Notes under the pieces: generated by a model | What the model was told of the DNA's origin: nothing | What the model saw: the letters and a program-made list of their open reading frames with translations, nothing else | The model's database searches: none | Part shown: in pieces, positions 26,642 through 34,860 of the stretch | Numbering within the stretch: position 1 is the stretch's first letter | How the letters are laid out: the number at the start of each line of letters is the position of its first letter | Source: Collinsella aerofaciens | GTDB taxonomy: Bacteria > Actinomycetota > Coriobacteriia > Coriobacteriales > Coriobacteriaceae | NCBI RefSeq assembly: GCF_015557435.1 | Contig: NZ_JADNOH010000078.1 | Location: 1 to 41,695, forward strand | Direction: 5' to 3' | DNA: 41,695 nt | Program-made: the position numbers and the translations under genes

Positions 26642-26702
26642 TTTGCCCGAATCAAACCGACGCACATCGCCTGTAGCGTCGGTCAACAGAGAGGAAACTA
26701 CC

Positions 26703-26888
26703 ATGGCTCATCCCGTAATTGATGCCGACGAGTGCATCGCTTGTGGCGTTTGCGTCGACTCCTGCCCCGCTGGCGTTCTGGAGCTCCAGGACGTCGCTAC
26801 CGTCGCTGACGAGGACTCCTGCGTCGCCTGTGGCGCTTGCCAGGACGCTTGCCCCGCTGGCGCGATCACCGAGATCGTCGAGGAGTAA
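26703..26888 (+). CDS. 2[4Fe-4S] ferredoxin, clostridial type
   Basis: This 61-residue soluble electron carrier has two classic CxxCxxCxxxCP motifs: Cys11, 14, 17 with Cys21, and Cys40, 43, 46 with Cys50. Each cluster is held by three cysteines of one motif and the last of the other. The short acidic sequence is typical of low-potential ferredoxins that serve hydrogenases and 2-oxoacid oxidoreductases in anaerobes. The ATG at 26703 follows AGAGGAAA. It is monocistronic with its own terminator; the specific partner cannot be read from the context. Confidence 0.95.
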   Translation: MAHPVIDADECIACGVCVDSCPAGVLELQDVATVADEDSCVACGACQDACPAGAITEIVEE

Positions 26889-26931
26889 CAACTCCCCCAC
26901 TTGCACACTCACAAGTACACCGTGCAAAAAA

Positions 26932-26959
26932 GAGGCCTCCGCATCGCCGCGGAGGCCTC
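26932..26959 (+). terminator. Ferredoxin intrinsic terminator
   Basis: GAGGCCTCCGC (26932-26942) pairs perfectly with 26949-26959, with A-rich sequence before and CTTTTTT after, so it can work on both strands. Confidence 0.92.
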
Positions 26960-27015
26960 CTTTTTTGTGCGGATAACCAATTAGGCACCATCGCAGGTTG
27001 AGCTCACGTCAGCGA

Positions 27016-27113
27016 AAACGTCCCTAGGCGAGCAAGGTGACGTGAAAGAGGAGGGAAGCGTACTTTTGTACGCGACCGACAATTGAACGTCAGATTGCCG
27101 CTTAGGGACGTTT
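27016..27113. repeat. Long imperfect cruciform downstream of niaR
   Basis: Arms 27016-27043 and 27087-27113 are nearly complementary (outer AAACGTCCCTA perfect, inner ACGTCA / TGACGT, one indel), and the loop contains a perfect GCGTAC-TTTT-GTACGC stem (27058-27073). It lies about 10 bp past the niaR stop. It could be a structured 3' end, a small RNA or a repeat element. Confidence 0.6.
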
Positions 27114-27123
27114 GCAGCATCGG

Positions 27124-27669
27124 CTACGATAGATCGTCCTCGTAGGGCATTAAATCGGCAAGGTAGCCCTTCTCCTTGAGTATGGCCTCGATCTCGTCGA
27201 GGGTCTGCTCGTCTTCCGCGGCGATGCGATGGAAGTGGTAGCCGCTGGTCACCGTCAGCAGCGGGAAGCTCTTGCCGCTGGCGATGCCCTCTAGGTAGCG
27301 CTCGACATCGCGGCGGTTGCGGATGTCCAGGTCGGCCGTGATCTTACCGTACACGCGGTGATTGACGATCACGTTGAGCACGGCGCCGCCGGCGTCGACG
27401 ATACTCGTGAGCTCATCGCCTGCCTGCTCCACGCTGTGGCGAACCTTGACCAAGCGCGTGGGCACGGCGGGGCTGCTGGGGGCCTCCTGCAGCACATAGC
27501 CACGGTTGGTTGCCACGACATCGTGCCCATCGGCGCGCAACAGGGCAATATCCTGAACCACGACCTGGCGGCTCACGCCAACCTCGCGGGCAAGTGCGCT
27601 GCCCGAAACGGGCTCCCTGGCTCCCTCGAGCACGCCCATGATGGCACGACGGCGCTCGCGGGCGTTCAT
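27124..27669 (-). CDS. niaR: Niacin-responsive repressor NiaR (3H-domain protein)
   Basis: NiaR represses NAD synthesis or niacin uptake genes when nicotinate is present. The 181-residue protein has an N-terminal HTH (about 5-60, SGSALAREVGVSRQVVVQDI) and a C-terminal 3H domain named after three histidines; candidates here are in KVRHSVEQ, VNHRVYGKI and SGYHFHRI. It is the last gene of nadA-nadB-nadC-niaR, its start overlapping the nadC stop by one base (TAATG). Location in the operon it should control implies autoregulation, with the palindrome at 31032-31075 as the likely operator. Confidence 0.9.
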   Translation of the reverse strand: MNARERRRAIMGVLEGAREPVSGSALAREVGVSRQVVVQDIALLRADGHDVVATNRGYVLQEAPSSPAVPTRLVKVRHSVEQAGDELTSIVDAGGAVLNVIVNHRVYGKITADLDIRNRRDVERYLEGIASGKSFPLLTVTSGYHFHRIAAEDEQTLDEIEAILKEKGYLADLMPYEDDLS

Positions 27670-28529
27670 TATTTACCGTCCAGCAGACGCAGGTGCTTAA
27701 GCGAGAGGTCGAGGATCGGGGCGGAGTGTGTCAGCGCGCCCGAGCTAATAAAGTCGACGCCCAGATCGGCCAGGGCGCGAATATTGCTGGCGTCCACATT
27801 GCCCGAGCACTCGGTCTTGGCGCGGCCGGCGATAAGCTCAATCGCGGCAGCCATGTCATCGTGGGTCATGTTGTCGAACATGATGATGTCGGCACCGGCC
27901 TCCACGGCCTCGCGTACCATGTCCAGGTTCTCGCACTCAATCTCAACCGTCGTGGTAAACGATGCGTGGGCGCGTGCCATCTCAATCGCACGCGTCACAC
28001 CACCGGCGGCGTCGATATGGTTGTCCTTGAGCATGACAGCCGTCGACAGGTTGTAGCGGTGGTTGCTGCCGCCGCCGATCTCGACCGCGGCCTTCTCGAA
28101 GACGCGCATGCCCGGCGTGGTCTTGCGCGTGTCGACAAGCACGGTGTTGGTACCCTCAAGCGCCGCAGCCATCTGATGTGTATAGGTCGCGATACCGCTC
28201 ATGCGCTGCAGGTAGTTGAGCGCCACGCGCTCGCCCGAAAGCAGCACGCGCGCGTCGCCGCGCACTTGGCCCACGTGGTCGCCGGCGTGCACCTCGTCAC
28301 CGTCGGCAACATCAAAGAGCACCGAGCTCTGCGGATCCAGCAGCTCAAAGGTGCGAGCGAACACGTCCAGACCGGCGATGATGCCGTCGGCCTTGGCGAT
28401 AAGCTCCACCGTGGCGGGACGCGCCGTGGGGCACACGCTCGCCGTACTCACGTCCTCAAACGTAATGTCCTCGCGCAGGGCCTGCAGGATCAGATCATCG
28501 ACGACGAGCTTCATGGTAATGGGATTCAT
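27669..28529 (-). CDS. nadC: Nicotinate-nucleotide pyrophosphorylase (quinolinate phosphoribosyltransferase)
   Basis: NadC converts quinolinate and PRPP to nicotinate mononucleotide, CO2 and PPi. The 286-residue protein shows the family's LREDITFEDVST start, LNYLQRMSGIATYT, VDTRKTTPGMRVFEKAAVE (with RKTTPGMR binding quinolinate), GGGSNHRYNLSTAVMLKDNH and a phosphate-binding TIM-barrel end. It lies 3 bp after nadB and overlaps niaR by one base. Confidence 0.96.
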   Translation of the reverse strand: MNPITMKLVVDDLILQALREDITFEDVSTASVCPTARPATVELIAKADGIIAGLDVFARTFELLDPQSSVLFDVADGDEVHAGDHVGQVRGDARVLLSGERVALNYLQRMSGIATYTHQMAAALEGTNTVLVDTRKTTPGMRVFEKAAVEIGGGSNHRYNLSTAVMLKDNHIDAAGGVTRAIEMARAHASFTTTVEIECENLDMVREAVEAGADIIMFDNMTHDDMAAAIELIAGRAKTECSGNVDASNIRALADLGVDFISSGALTHSAPILDLSLKHLRLLDGK

Positions 28530-28532
28530 GGT

Positions 28533-29909
28533 CTACTCCTCTGCGGCCTGCGTGCCGGCGGCACGGGCCAAATCATCGATTGCCAAGGTGTCGGCGCTTA
28601 GGACGCGATGACGGCCATCGAGCGCGGGATCGCCCACCTGCTCCACGGCCAGCGACTCGCCGGTGCGCATACGCCAAGCAGCGCGGCGACCCCAGACCAG
28701 CGCCTCGAGCAGGCTGTTTGATGCAAGGCGGTTCTTGCCGTGAACGCCGTTACAGGCTGTCTCGCCCGCGGCGTAGAGCTCGGGCATCGAGGTGCGGCCG
28801 TCCTTGTCGACCCACACGCCGCCCATAAAGTAGTGCTGCGTGGGTGTAACGGGGATAGGCTCGTCCAAGATGTCGCGTCCGTCCTCCAGGCAGCGTGCGC
28901 GAATGTTGGCGAAGTGCCCGGTCACCACGTCGCGCTCGACGGGGGCAAAGCTCAGCCATTCGTGCTCGGTACCGTCCTGCTTCATCTGCCCGCGAATAGC
29001 GGCGGCGACCACATCGCGCGGCTGAAGCTCATCGGTAAAGCGCTCGCCGGCGGCGTTGAGCAAAATCGCGCCCTCGCCGCGACAGCTCTCGCTGATCAGG
29101 AAGGTGCGGCCCGGCTGCGGCGAGAACAGCCCCGTGGGGTGAATCTGCACGTAGTCCAGGTGCTCCATCTTAATGCCATGTTCCTGAGCGATGTAGCAGG
29201 CATCACCCGTGAGCTGGGGGTAGTTAGTCGAATGGTCGTATACGCCGCCGATGCCGCCCGTCGCCCACAGCGTGTGGCGGGCATGGATCTTAAACGGCTC
29301 GCCGGCATGCACGCCCTCGGCGGCATTTGTCAGCTCGTCGGCGGGGCGAGCTGAATCGTCCTCGTCCACGGCGACAGCGACGACGCCGGTGCACACCGTG
29401 GCGCCATCGCGCTCGGTGGCCAGGATGTCGGTCATGGCAACGTGTTCGAGAATCTGCACGTTGTCCAGCTTGCGGACAGCTTGGAGCAGCTTGGTCGTAA
29501 TCTCCTTACCCGTAATATCGGCATGGAAGGCGATGCGCGGGCGGCTGTGCGCGCCCTCGCGGGTAAAGTCGAGGCTGCCGTCGGCCTTGCGCTCAAAGTC
29601 CACGCCCATGGCCAGCAGGTCGTTGATGACCGAGCGGCTCGAGCGGATCATGATGTCGACGCTCTCGCGGCGGTTCTCGTAATGGCCGGCGCGCATGGTG
29701 TCCTCAAAGAAGGCATCGTAGTCAGAACCCTCGGGCAGTACGCAGATGCCGCCCTGCGCGAGCATCGAGTCGCACTCGTCGACCGCGCCCTTGGAGAGCA
29801 TGATCACGCGCGTGCTCGTCGGCAGATTGAGAGCCGCATACAGGCCTGCCACGCCGCAACCGGCAATGACGACGTCGCACTCCATATCGGGGTATTGTTT
29901 GGTTTCCAC
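28533..29909 (-). CDS. nadB: L-aspartate oxidase
   Basis: NadB oxidises L-aspartate to iminoaspartate with FAD, using fumarate or oxygen as acceptor; NadA takes the unstable product. The 458-residue protein has the FAD-binding CDVVIAGCGVAGLYAALNL, the family's EGAHSRPRIAFHADITG, HTLWATGGIGG and GEAACNGVHGKNRLASNSLLE segments. At 458 residues it is shorter than the ~540 of E. coli NadB: the C-terminal helical domain is mostly missing, as in some other anaerobes. A GTG start at 29909 follows GAGAGG. Confidence 0.94.
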   Translation of the reverse strand: METKQYPDMECDVVIAGCGVAGLYAALNLPTSTRVIMLSKGAVDECDSMLAQGGICVLPEGSDYDAFFEDTMRAGHYENRRESVDIMIRSSRSVINDLLAMGVDFERKADGSLDFTREGAHSRPRIAFHADITGKEITTKLLQAVRKLDNVQILEHVAMTDILATERDGATVCTGVVAVAVDEDDSARPADELTNAAEGVHAGEPFKIHARHTLWATGGIGGVYDHSTNYPQLTGDACYIAQEHGIKMEHLDYVQIHPTGLFSPQPGRTFLISESCRGEGAILLNAAGERFTDELQPRDVVAAAIRGQMKQDGTEHEWLSFAPVERDVVTGHFANIRARCLEDGRDILDEPIPVTPTQHYFMGGVWVDKDGRTSMPELYAAGETACNGVHGKNRLASNSLLEALVWGRRAAWRMRTGESLAVEQVGDPALDGRHRVLSADTLAIDDLARAAGTQAAEE

Positions 29910-29964
29910 AGGAATCCTCTCCCTTGTAATGTGGCATAAGGGATGCCCCTCATGTCACATTGGC

Positions 29965-30990
29965 TTAGCGCGCCGCGTACTCAAGCATGCGGTCGAGCGT
30001 GAGCTTGGCCTGGTCGGCGGCCTCGTCCGACACGCCGATCTGCACCTCGCCCTCGCCCGTCTCCAGGCAGCGCACGAGCTTTTCGAGCGTGATGAGATCC
30101 ATGTTGACGCAGGTGGGCTGCACCGCAGGGAAGTAGAACTTCTTGCCGGTGCCCTGGCAGCGGCGCTCGAGCTCGTAGAGCACGCCGCGGACCGTCACGA
30201 TAATGAACTCGCTCGCGTCGGACTCCTCGGCATACTTGATGATGCCGGCGGTAGAGCCGATGTAGTCGGCCTCAGCCAGGACGTCGGCCTTGCACTCAGG
30301 ATGCGCCAGCACGAGCGCGTCGGGGTGGGCCTCCGTCGTGTCGACAATCTGCTCGACGGTGATGATGTGATGGCGCGGGCAGTAACCGTTGTTGAGGATG
30401 ACGTGCTTTTGCGGCACCTGCTCGGCTACGAAGCGGCCCAGGTTCTGGTCGGGAATGAACAAGATGTGCTGCTGCGGCAGCTCGGAGACGATCTTGACGG
30501 CGTTTGAGCTGGTAACGCACACGTCACTCCAGCTCTTGATCTCGACCGTGGAGTTGACGTAGCAGACCACGGCCAGGTCGTCGCCGTACTCGGCGCGCGC
30601 CGCATCGACCGTCTCGCGCTTGACCATGTGCGCCATGGGACAGTCCGCGCCCGGCTCGGGCAGCAGCACGGTCTTGGTGGGATTGAGCAGCTTGGCGCTC
30701 TCGCCCATAAACTCCACGCCGCACAGCACGATGGTCTGCTGCGGCAGGCTCTTGGCAAGCTTTGCCAGGTAGAAGCTGTCGCCGACGTAATCGGCAACAG
30801 CCTGAACCTCGGGCGCCACGTAATAGTGCGCCAGGATCACCGCGTCGCGTTGGGTTTTAAGTTGCTGAATGGCCTCGACGAGCTCTGCGGGCACCAGTGC
30901 CGCGCGCTCCGTTGCCGTCGTTGCCGATGCTAGGCCGGCCGCGATATCGCGTGCAAGCTCCGACGCATCCATGTTCGCGCTCTGTGCCAT
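29965..30990 (-). CDS. nadA: Quinolinate synthase NadA
   Basis: NadA condenses iminoaspartate with dihydroxyacetone phosphate to quinolinate using an oxygen-sensitive [4Fe-4S] cluster. The 341-residue protein shows AVILAHYYVAPEVQAVADYVGDS (here cut to ILAHYYVAPEVQ), VLCGVEFMGESAKLLNP, TSSNAVKIV and LAHPECKADV; the Cys of CGVEF, a central Cys and the Cys of HPEC are the likely cluster ligands. The ATG at 30990 is preferred to a TTG one codon upstream. First gene of the operon, 55 bp before nadB. Confidence 0.95.
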   Translation of the reverse strand: MAQSANMDASELARDIAAGLASATTATERAALVPAELVEAIQQLKTQRDAVILAHYYVAPEVQAVADYVGDSFYLAKLAKSLPQQTIVLCGVEFMGESAKLLNPTKTVLLPEPGADCPMAHMVKRETVDAARAEYGDDLAVVCYVNSTVEIKSWSDVCVTSSNAVKIVSELPQQHILFIPDQNLGRFVAEQVPQKHVILNNGYCPRHHIITVEQIVDTTEAHPDALVLAHPECKADVLAEADYIGSTAGIIKYAEESDASEFIIVTVRGVLYELERRCQGTGKKFYFPAVQPTCVNMDLITLEKLVRCLETGEGEVQIGVSDEAADQAKLTLDRMLEYAAR

Positions 30991-31025
30991 CAAGGCCCCT
31001 CTCTTTTGGCGAATCTTGGGGCTTT

Positions 31026-31075
31026 AGTATGACACCTAGGTTTACAGCTGACAAGACAGCTGTAAACCTAGGTGT
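31026..31075 (-). promoter_or_regulatory. nad operon promoter with a perfect 19-bp inverted-repeat operator
   Basis: On the minus strand TTGTCA (31049-31054) and CATACT (31026-31031) are 17 bp apart, a good sigma-70-type promoter. A perfect inverted repeat, arms 31032-31050 and 31057-31075 (ACACCTAGGTTTACAGCTG and complement), covers the -35 box and the whole spacer. A repressor bound here would block RNA polymerase. NiaR is the likely ligand since its gene ends this operon. Confidence 0.8.
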
Positions 31076-31282
31076 AAAGTTGAAATAAAGATTCGACCAT
31101 GCGGCAAGTCCATATTCGAACTGGCAAGCTGAGGATAGCCGAGCTCTCGATAGCGCAGGAGGCATCTTTCGCCACCGCAATACCGCTCGGCGCGAGTTGC
31201 GCACCGTGAGGCACGAACGGGCGCTCCCCCGCGAGTGGTCCGCGCCCAATGTGGCAAAATCGAACTACTAAGGGGGCTCAGA

Positions 31283-32005
31283 ATGCTCAAGATTATTGCC
31301 TGCGACGATGACGTCGCTTTTCTAGATAGACTGCACCGGATGATCGACCGTTGGTCGATCGAGACGGGCACGGCGGTCGATGTTGCGCTCGTCACGCGCG
31401 GCGAGGACCTGCTGGCGCGCCATGCCGCGTCGCGCGCCGACATCATCCTGCTCGACATGATCATGCCGCTCGTCAACGGCATGGACACCGCACGCGAATT
31501 GCGCCAGGCCGACACCGCCGTGCGCCTGGTGTTCCTTACCTCGTCGCCCGAGTTTGCACTGGAGTCCTACGAGGTCCGCGCCTTCGACTATCTGCTCAAG
31601 CCCGTGACTTACGAACGCCTGGCGCAGTTACTCGACGAACTTTCGAGCATGCGCCCGGCGGCAACCGACGAGCTCGTGATCAAAACGTCCTTTGGCTACC
31701 ACGCCCTGCGCCTGTCCGACATCGAATATGCCGAGGCGCGCAACAAGCACGTGGTCTTCCACCTGCGCGACGGACGCGATATCGAGGCACTCGAGTCGTT
31801 CCGCAGCGTCGAGGACCGTTTGGTGCAAAATGCCACCTTCTTTAAATGCCACCGTAGCTACCAGGTCAACTTGCGCAACATCGACCACTTCGATCGCACG
31901 GACATCGTCATGCGCTCCGGCGCGTGCATTCCGCTGTCGCGCAGCAGCAAGCAGGGGTTCCAAGACGCCTACTTTGCGGTGCGCTTTGAGGGCGGGAGGC
32001 GCTGA
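31283..32005 (+). CDS. LytTR-family response regulator
   Basis: This 240-residue protein has a receiver domain (1 to about 120) with acidic pocket CDDD, phospho-acceptor Asp58 in ILLDMIMP, Thr in FLTSS and Lys in YLLKPV. A LytTR DNA-binding domain (about 135-235) follows, with HVVFHLRDGR, FFKCHRSYQVNLRNI. LytTR regulators often bind two spaced direct repeats and control virulence, bacteriocin or surface genes. The ATG at 31283 has GGGGG six bases upstream. Its TGA overlaps the kinase ATG, so the two are translationally coupled. The target genes are unknown. Confidence 0.93.
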   Translation: MLKIIACDDDVAFLDRLHRMIDRWSIETGTAVDVALVTRGEDLLARHAASRADIILLDMIMPLVNGMDTARELRQADTAVRLVFLTSSPEFALESYEVRAFDYLLKPVTYERLAQLLDELSSMRPAATDELVIKTSFGYHALRLSDIEYAEARNKHVVFHLRDGRDIEALESFRSVEDRLVQNATFFKCHRSYQVNLRNIDHFDRTDIVMRSGACIPLSRSSKQGFQDAYFAVRFEGGRR

Positions 32006-33282
32006 TGATCTCCTCGGTCGAAATGGCCCTTTGGGCAATCCACCACGCCACGACGCTGCTCTTTGGCGTCTTTGCCTCGGCGGCGCTGTGCGGTATCGAA
32101 ATCAATCGACGCCATGCACTCGAGTTGGTGGGGGTCGGAGCCGCAACCGGCGCTGCCTTTTCGATCGCCAATGTCGTTGGCGGAGAGCTTTTTGCCCGTC
32201 AGGTCTATCCGCTCGTCGTGCACTTGCCGCTTACCGTCTACCTATGCGCGCGCTACCACTTGAGTCCGCTACTCGCGACGTTGGGCGTCACCAGCGCCTA
32301 TCTGAGCTGCCAGTTCAGCAATTGGATGGGCATCGCCGCATTTGCCGCAACCGATTCGCAGATCGCGTACTATCTGGCACGCATCGCTACCACGCTCGGC
32401 GTCTTTGCCGTCCTGCTGCATTGGGCCGGCGACATTGGACCCCGCCTGGCGATTAAAAGCCCCACCGAGCTGGGCATCCTTTTAATCCTGCCGCTCGTCT
32501 ATTACATCTTTGACTACGCCACCAACGTCTACACCACGCTGTTCCACTCGGGCTCGGTGGTGACAGTTGAGTTTTTGGCATTTGCGCTCTGTGCCTTCTA
32601 TCTTATGTTTCTTGCCGTTTACCTGCGCGAATACGAAGAAAAGGAAACCGCCGAGCGAGAGCGTTGGATGCTCGAAACCCGCGACAGCGCCGCCATCAAA
32701 GAGCTCGAGGCTTGGCGTCAATCTGGGCGCGAGCTGTCGATTCTTCGCCACGATATGCGCCACTTCCTACGCGGCCTGGCCACTTTAATTGAGGAGGGCC
32801 ACACCGACGAGGCGCTCAAACGCATCGATGAGCTCTGCGAAGCCGGCGACCGCACCGCCGTACGCCGCTTCTGCGCCAACGAGACCGTAAACATCGCGCT
32901 TTCGTCATTCAACTCAGATATCAATAGAAACGGCATTACCGCCAACCTGCGCGCCGCCGTACCCGAAACCGTCCACGTAGGTGACGCCGACCTGTTTAGC
33001 GTGCTCTCAAATGCCTTGGAAAACGCTATCACCGCCGCAAGCGCCGCACCCCAAGGAAAGCGATTCGTCGACCTTGACCTGCGACTTGAGGACGGCCAGC
33101 TGTTGCTGTTAGTTTCCAACACGTTTGACCGCGCGCCGCGCATGGTCGACGGCATGCCCGTGACCCGGCATGCGGGCCACGGCTTTGGAACCAAGAGCAT
33201 CAAACTTGCCGTGGAGCGCATGAACGGCAACTGCCAGTTCCGCATTAACGGCGATCGGTTTGAGCTGCGCGCTGTGATGTAA
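32005..33282 (+). CDS. GHKL (AgrC-like) sensor histidine kinase
   Basis: This 425-residue kinase has about six or seven membrane helices in residues 8-207, a linker helix, a dimerisation segment with the likely phospho-acceptor His249 in LRHDMRHF, and a GHKL ATPase domain with the N-box LSNALENAITAA and GHGFGTKSIKLAVER. It pairs with the LytTR regulator upstream, overlapping by one base. AgrC-type kinases sense peptides, but no agrB/agrD-like gene is adjacent, so the signal is open. Confidence 0.9.
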   Translation: MISSVEMALWAIHHATTLLFGVFASAALCGIEINRRHALELVGVGAATGAAFSIANVVGGELFARQVYPLVVHLPLTVYLCARYHLSPLLATLGVTSAYLSCQFSNWMGIAAFAATDSQIAYYLARIATTLGVFAVLLHWAGDIGPRLAIKSPTELGILLILPLVYYIFDYATNVYTTLFHSGSVVTVEFLAFALCAFYLMFLAVYLREYEEKETAERERWMLETRDSAAIKELEAWRQSGRELSILRHDMRHFLRGLATLIEEGHTDEALKRIDELCEAGDRTAVRRFCANETVNIALSSFNSDINRNGITANLRAAVPETVHVGDADLFSVLSNALENAITAASAAPQGKRFVDLDLRLEDGQLLLLVSNTFDRAPRMVDGMPVTRHAGHGFGTKSIKLAVERMNGNCQFRINGDRFELRAVM

Positions 33283-33356
33283 GGGCGCGGGCGCGACGGA
33301 TTTGCGTTCCGCGGGTACGGCTCGCCCGCTCGGGGTCGTTTGTCGACGCGGGCTCG

Positions 33357-33932
33357 CTACAGCGGCGCGGCCGCCGGGGTCAGCTGCTTAATGTAGGCCC
33401 ACATGCGCTGCTTAGCGGCCTTGTCGGTGAGTGCCGCCTCAAAGCCGTCGAGCGCGAGCACGCGGCGGCCCTGCACATGGGCGACCAGGCCGGGCTTGAG
33501 CATGGCGGTGTCGAAGTCATCGATCGCCACGAGCATATCGGCGTAGGTCTCGCGCATGGCATCGGCCGCGTTGTTGTCGAGCAGTAGCACCGCCTCGGGG
33601 TCCAAGGCCTCAAGTGCCTCGCGGAACAGCTCGCACGGCAGAGTCTCGCCCGCCGCGACCGCTCCGTCGCCTGCGCCGGCGACGCTTGCCAGCACGCAAA
33701 AATCCTCGGGCGCGTAGCCGATGGCCCCAAGCGCCTTGCGCAACGCCGCGCCATCCGGGCCGGCGGCAAGCTCGCCACCCGAACGCTCGGCCTCGTCCAA
33801 ATCGCCTTTGACCAGCACGATCGGCGAGCACGCGTTGCCCACGATGCGCACGCCACGGACCGCAAGCGATGTGAGCTCCTGCTCGGCCGCCTGGGCGATG
33901 GCTTCTTTTTTCTGGCTTTGTGACGTGGACAT
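33357..33932 (-). CDS. Hypothetical protein, possibly a degenerate uracil-DNA-glycosylase fold
   Basis: I do not recognise it firmly. The 191-residue protein has alternating strands and helices: GVRIVGNACSPIVLVKGDLDEAE, then GPDGAALRKALGAIGYAPEDFCVLAS, then LFREALEALDPEAVLLLDNNAADAM (each abbreviated here). This order recalls family 4/5 uracil-DNA glycosylases (product loop, 'LxxxLxAIGL...VYxTN', 'L.P..IvaLG..AA'), but the catalytic motifs and Fe-S cysteines are missing. The ATG at 33932 with GGAG five bases upstream is preferred over an upstream frame extension. It is divergent from thioredoxin. Confidence 0.55.
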   Translation of the reverse strand: MSTSQSQKKEAIAQAAEQELTSLAVRGVRIVGNACSPIVLVKGDLDEAERSGGELAAGPDGAALRKALGAIGYAPEDFCVLASVAGAGDGAVAAGETLPCELFREALEALDPEAVLLLDNNAADAMRETYADMLVAIDDFDTAMLKPGLVAHVQGRRVLALDGFEAALTDKAAKQRMWAYIKQLTPAAAPL

Positions 33933-34033
33933 GCGCTCTCCAATCGTTTGCGTGCCCACCATTATATAAAAGAGCTGCCCGCGAGTGGTTGCTTTGCGGG
34001 CGGCTGGGTATAAGCACGGTCGTACTGAGTTTT

Positions 34034-34050
34034 ACGCGGCTGAGCCGCGT
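34034..34050. promoter_or_regulatory. Short perfect palindrome in the thioredoxin leader
   Basis: ACGCGGC-TGA-GCCGCGT lies 18 bp before the thioredoxin start, immediately before its GGAGG ribosome site. It could be an operator or an mRNA hairpin. Confidence 0.4.
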
Positions 34051-34068
34051 CACATTATGGAGGTCACC

Positions 34069-34389
34069 ATGGCTGACATTAAGCAGATTACCCCCGAGAA
34101 CTTCGATTCCATCGTTAACGGCAGCCTGCCCGTGCTGGTCGATTTTTGGGCACCGTGGTGCGGGCCCTGCCGATCGCTCTCGCCCATCGTTGACGAGGTT
34201 GCCGATGAGCTGGCGGGCAAGCTTGCCGTTGCCAAATGCAACGTCGACGACAACCAGGACCTGGCCATGAAGTATGGCGTCATGAGCATCCCCACGCTGA
34301 TTGTGTTTAAGAACGGCGAAGAGATTGACCGCTCGGTTGGCGCTCTGCCCAAGGCGAGGCTGCAGGCGCTGCTGGAGAAGCATCTGTAA
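34069..34389 (+). CDS. trxA: Thioredoxin
   Basis: This 106-residue thioredoxin reduces disulfides in cytoplasmic proteins. The active site is Trp30-Cys31-Gly-Pro-Cys34 in FWAPWCGPC; the cis-proline is in SIPTLIVFKNG, and the conserved buried Asp is in VLVDFWA. The ATG at 34069 has GGAGG five bases upstream; a longer frame upstream lacks such a site. No thioredoxin reductase gene is adjacent. A strong terminator follows at 34501-34533. Confidence 0.96.
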   Translation: MADIKQITPENFDSIVNGSLPVLVDFWAPWCGPCRSLSPIVDEVADELAGKLAVAKCNVDDNQDLAMKYGVMSIPTLIVFKNGEEIDRSVGALPKARLQALLEKHL

Positions 34390-34500
34390 TACGCTTGTTA
34401 CTTACCCGCCGTCCATGAGCGGTTTTGCACCGCTCGCCGGACTGCCGGGTGCGGCGCGTGCGACCATGGATAGTATGGTAGTTACAAACAGCCCCCAGTG

Positions 34501-34533
34501 AACGGGTGCGAGTCGCACAGACTCGCACCCGTT
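34501..34533 (+). terminator. Intrinsic terminator after thioredoxin
   Basis: AACGGGTGCGAGTC (34501-34514) pairs perfectly with 34520-34533, followed by TTTCTTAT. It separates thioredoxin from the nickel/hydrogenase cluster. Confidence 0.85.
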
Positions 34534-34610
34534 TTCTTATGCAGCGGCGCGCAGAGCGGGCGTAGTAAAATCTGAATCACTGGATTACCGTCCACACAAG
34601 GAGATTTCCC

Positions 34611-34859
34611 ATGCATGATGTTGGAATGAACATGAGCCAGCTTGCCATGAGCGTCAAGCAGGTCGACGACACCATCGAGCTCGCTCACGAGTGGAGCCAT
34701 CAGTTGCTGCATGCGACCGAGAATTTTGACATGGAGCGCATCGGCGCCAAGCTCGAGGCAGCCATGGCCGCGCTGCACGAGGCCCACGACGCACTCGAGG
34801 GCTACGAAGAGGCCATCGAGGCCGACCACAACTCCGTCGGCTCCGTGAAGCTGGTGTAA
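34611..34859 (+). CDS. Small helical protein upstream of nikR
   Basis: I do not recognise a family. The 82-residue protein begins MHDVGMNMSQLAMSVKQVDD and is predicted almost entirely helical, acidic, with five histidines and several methionines (MHDVGMNM, AHEWSHQLLHA, LHEAHDAL) that could bind metal. AAGGAG lies seven bases before the ATG. It ends one base before the nikR GTG, so the two are co-translated. Its context suggests a role in nickel handling or hydrogenase maturation; this is inference. Confidence 0.7.
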   Translation: MHDVGMNMSQLAMSVKQVDDTIELAHEWSHQLLHATENFDMERIGAKLEAAMAALHEAHDALEGYEEAIEADHNSVGSVKLV

Positions 34860-34860
34860 C

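Noticed and set aside
31076-31282. Autoinducer peptide gene for the two-component system
   Set aside because: No short frame with a ribosome site and peptide-like composition was found, and no processing protease gene is near.
34390-34610. NikR operator (GTATGA-N16-TCATAC type) before the nickel cluster
   Set aside because: No such inverted repeat is visible; a diverged site cannot be excluded.
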